Below are positions 5,809 to 7,238 of a stretch of 7,238 nucleotides of DNA, piece by piece. Source of the stretch: Chloroflexota bacterium (lineage in GTDB: Bacteria; Chloroflexota; Anaerolineae; Promineifilales; Promineifilaceae). Both the position numbers and the translations under genes were made by a program. A model generated the notes under the pieces. The model ran no database searches, had not been told where the DNA came from, and saw only the letters and a list, made by a program, of their open reading frames with translations. The stretch covers positions 1 to 7,238 of the forward strand of contig JAHEEY010000235.1 in assembly GCA_024640485.1 (NCBI GenBank), written 5' to 3'. Position 1 is the first letter of the stretch; the number at the start of each line of letters is the position of its first letter.

Positions 5809-7238
5809 TTACTGGCCGTACAGAGCGTTGTAAATCACGTAGCCGACATATATCCGCTCGATATACAGCCTGGTCTCGGCGAAATCCACCGTCTCAAGAT
5901 AGGTGTCAAAATCGTCCGGTGCCGCTGCGTACCACCGGGCCGCGTTGCCCGGCCCCCCGTTGTAGGCCGACAGGGCCACCTGCACCTGCTGATCAAAATA
6001 GTCCAGCTGCAGATCCAGATAATACGCTCCAAATGTCAGCCCGACGTACGGCTTGAACAGATCTTCATTTTCGAAATCCGGCCAATTCAGCCGTTGGGCG
6101 ATATAGGCGCCGGTATCGGGGATCACCTGGGCCAGCCCTTGGGCCGCCGCTCCGGAGCGGGCAAAGCTTTCAAATAAGCTCTCCTGACGCACCAGGGCGA
6201 ACTGCAGCCGCGGATCATATCCGTACTGCTCCGCCAACGGCACGATCAGATCCGCGTAATAGGTCGGATATGCCAGCCGGCCGATGAATACCGGCACCCC
6301 TGAAACCGGCTCTTCCGACAGCGCGATCAGCTCAGACGCTGCCAGGATCGAGGATCGATACAACCCCAGATCTCGGAAGAAGAGCGCCAGCTGGTAGCTC
6401 TCTAATGGATTCCCGAACGCCTCCCGCCGCAGCGACTCCAACTCCCGTTTTGCCTCCTCAAACAGCCCGATCCGCCACAGCTTCTGGCCTACCGAAATTC
6501 TGGGATCGGCCGCCAGCTTTTCCGACAGGCTGCTCACATCCGCGTCCGCCGCCAATCCCAGCCAGCGGCGCAGCCACGCCTCCGCCTGCGGTTGCCCTGA
6601 CTGCGGGCTGCTGGGCAGCCCGAATATGGTGGACGGCACAAATGGGTCCCGCCCCTGGATCAGCTCTTTCACCCGGACCGCGTAGTAGCTGTCGCTTCGG
6701 CTCGAGGCCGCCAACTGCGCCGCCGTTACCGGCGCTGCCGGCGCTGCCGTCGGTATTCCCACCGTTGTCGTCGCCGCCGCTGTCGCCGTCACTGCTGCCG
6801 TCGCCTCCGGCGGGTACGGATCGCCGGCCCCGGCGGTACTCTGCTCTGGGAGTGCGGGTTCGCTTTTCACCAGCCAGAACAGCGCCGCCGCGCCGTAGTG
6901 CGAGGCCGGGTACGCTTCAGCCGCTCGACGCCACCTTTCCAGCGCCGCCGGCTCGTCACCCATGACATGCGCCAGCCATCCAGCATGGAACAGCGCCTCC
7001 GCTGCGTCCTCATGCCAGGGATAATCGTCCGCCAGCTGCTGGTATAGCGCAGCCGCCTCAGCCGGTTTGCCCAACTGCTCGCTGATCGCCGCCGCCCACC
7101 ACGCCGCGAATGGCGCTTGTTCGCCCGTGGGGAAACTGGCCAGATACTCCTGGTAGCTGGCGATGGCCAGCTCGCTGTTTCCGCTCCTCGCCTGAATTTT
7201 GGCCCGCTCGATCAATCCCTTTGCCGGCTCCAACTGCT
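5809..7238 (-). CDS. Soluble lytic murein transglycosylase, TPR plus SLT domain (N-terminus outside window)
   Basis: The enzyme cleaves the beta-1,4 MurNAc-GlcNAc bond of peptidoglycan, forming 1,6-anhydro-MurNAc ends, and acts outside the cytoplasmic membrane. The frame is open to the window edge; the first possible start inside (TTG at 7233) is followed directly by a helical repeat and preceded by an open Gln codon, so signal peptide and true start should lie beyond the edge. Numbering from that TTG, residues 8-37, 41-71 and 76-108 look like TPR units (for example NSELAIASYQEYLASFP). An Ala/Thr/Pro linker spans 134-175. A second helical part covers 176-310. The SLT domain (about 320-474) shows ALVRQESLFE with catalytic E351, GLAQVIPDTG (366-375, the GLMQVMP motif), and ALSAYNGGPGNAARW (420-434). 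These match the Slt70-like GH23 family. The C-terminus IYVGYVIYNALYGQ is intact. Confidence 0.92.
   Translation of the reverse strand, partial: QLEPAKGLIERAKIQARSGNSELAIASYQEYLASFPTGEQAPFAAWWAAAISEQLGKPAEAAALYQQLADDYPWHEDAAEALFHAGWLAHVMGDEPAALERWRRAAEAYPASHYGAAALFWLVKSEPALPEQSTAGAGDPYPPEATAAVTATAAATTTVGIPTAAPAAPVTAAQLAASSRSDSYYAVRVKELIQGRDPFVPSTIFGLPSSPQSGQPQAEAWLRRWLGLAADADVSSLSEKLAADPRISVGQKLWRIGLFEEAKRELESLRREAFGNPLESYQLALFFRDLGLYRSSILAASELIALSEEPVSGVPVFIGRLAYPTYYADLIVPLAEQYGYDPRLQFALVRQESLFESFARSGAAAQGLAQVIPDTGAYIAQRLNWPDFENEDLFKPYVGLTFGAYYLDLQLDYFDQQVQVALSAYNGGPGNAARWYAAAPDDFDTYLETVDFAETRLYIERIYVGYVIYNALYGQ
6709..6834 (-). repeat. Low-complexity Ala/Thr/Pro linker coding tract
   Basis: This part of the transglycosylase gene is a run of GCN and ACN codons built from short imperfect GCC/GTC and GCT units, with two adjacent perfect copies of CCGGCGCTG on the plus strand (6729-6746). 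It encodes a flexible linker between the N-terminal helical repeats and the rest of the enzyme. Such tracts change length easily by slippage. Confidence 0.55.

Noticed and set aside
5587..6177. Plus-strand open frame of 196 codons bridging the spacer at 5669-5808
   Set aside because: It overlaps the SLT catalytic motifs antisense and the start of the membrane protein; no ribosome binding site or family resemblance.
6405..6965. Plus-strand open frame of 186 codons, Pro/Ser/Ala-rich
   Set aside because: It is the mirror of the low-complexity linker and helical part of the transglycosylase; composition explains it.
1..7238. CRISPR array, tRNA, transposon ends or phage genes
   Set aside because: No regularly spaced repeats, cloverleaf, transposase-like frame or terminal inverted repeats were seen on either strand.

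Overview
The window is about 58% G+C by eye and densely coded. It reads like the chromosome of an environmental bacterium, most plausibly Chloroflexota (Anaerolineae or a related class). That assignment is an inference from the style of the proteins: a DUF58 protein with a degenerate metal site, a membrane-anchored protein with a TolB-like C-terminus, and a TPR plus SLT transglycosylase. No rRNA or other taxonomic marker is present. I see no mobile element, CRISPR array, tRNA or clear sign of horizontal transfer.

Layout: at the left edge a plus-strand gene, cut by the window start, encodes the C-terminal part of a DUF58 (vWA-like) protein and ends at 632. The remaining four genes are all on the minus strand. 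Read in their own direction (right to left) they are: a lytic transglycosylase with TPR-like helices and an SLT domain, whose N-terminus lies outside the window (7238-5809); an 866-residue single-pass membrane protein with an NTF2-like segment, a peptidase-MA-like segment without its metal site, and a TolB-like propeller region (5668-3068); a class I SAM-dependent methyltransferase (2986-2183); and the tRNA methylthiotransferase MiaB (2122-734). The DUF58 gene and miaB converge on a strong hairpin at 668-695 flanked by T-rich tracts, which should terminate transcription from both sides. Gaps between the minus-strand genes are 140, 81 and 60 bases, so co-transcription is possible but not shown. 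No gene-free stretch exceeds 300 bases.

Function: the first two minus-strand genes point to the cell envelope (peptidoglycan cleavage and an extracytoplasmic, surface-anchored protein). The last two are a methyltransferase of unknown substrate and a tRNA modification enzyme, so the cluster does not form one evident pathway. I do not find a convincing new biological system. The least understood item is the 866-residue membrane protein.
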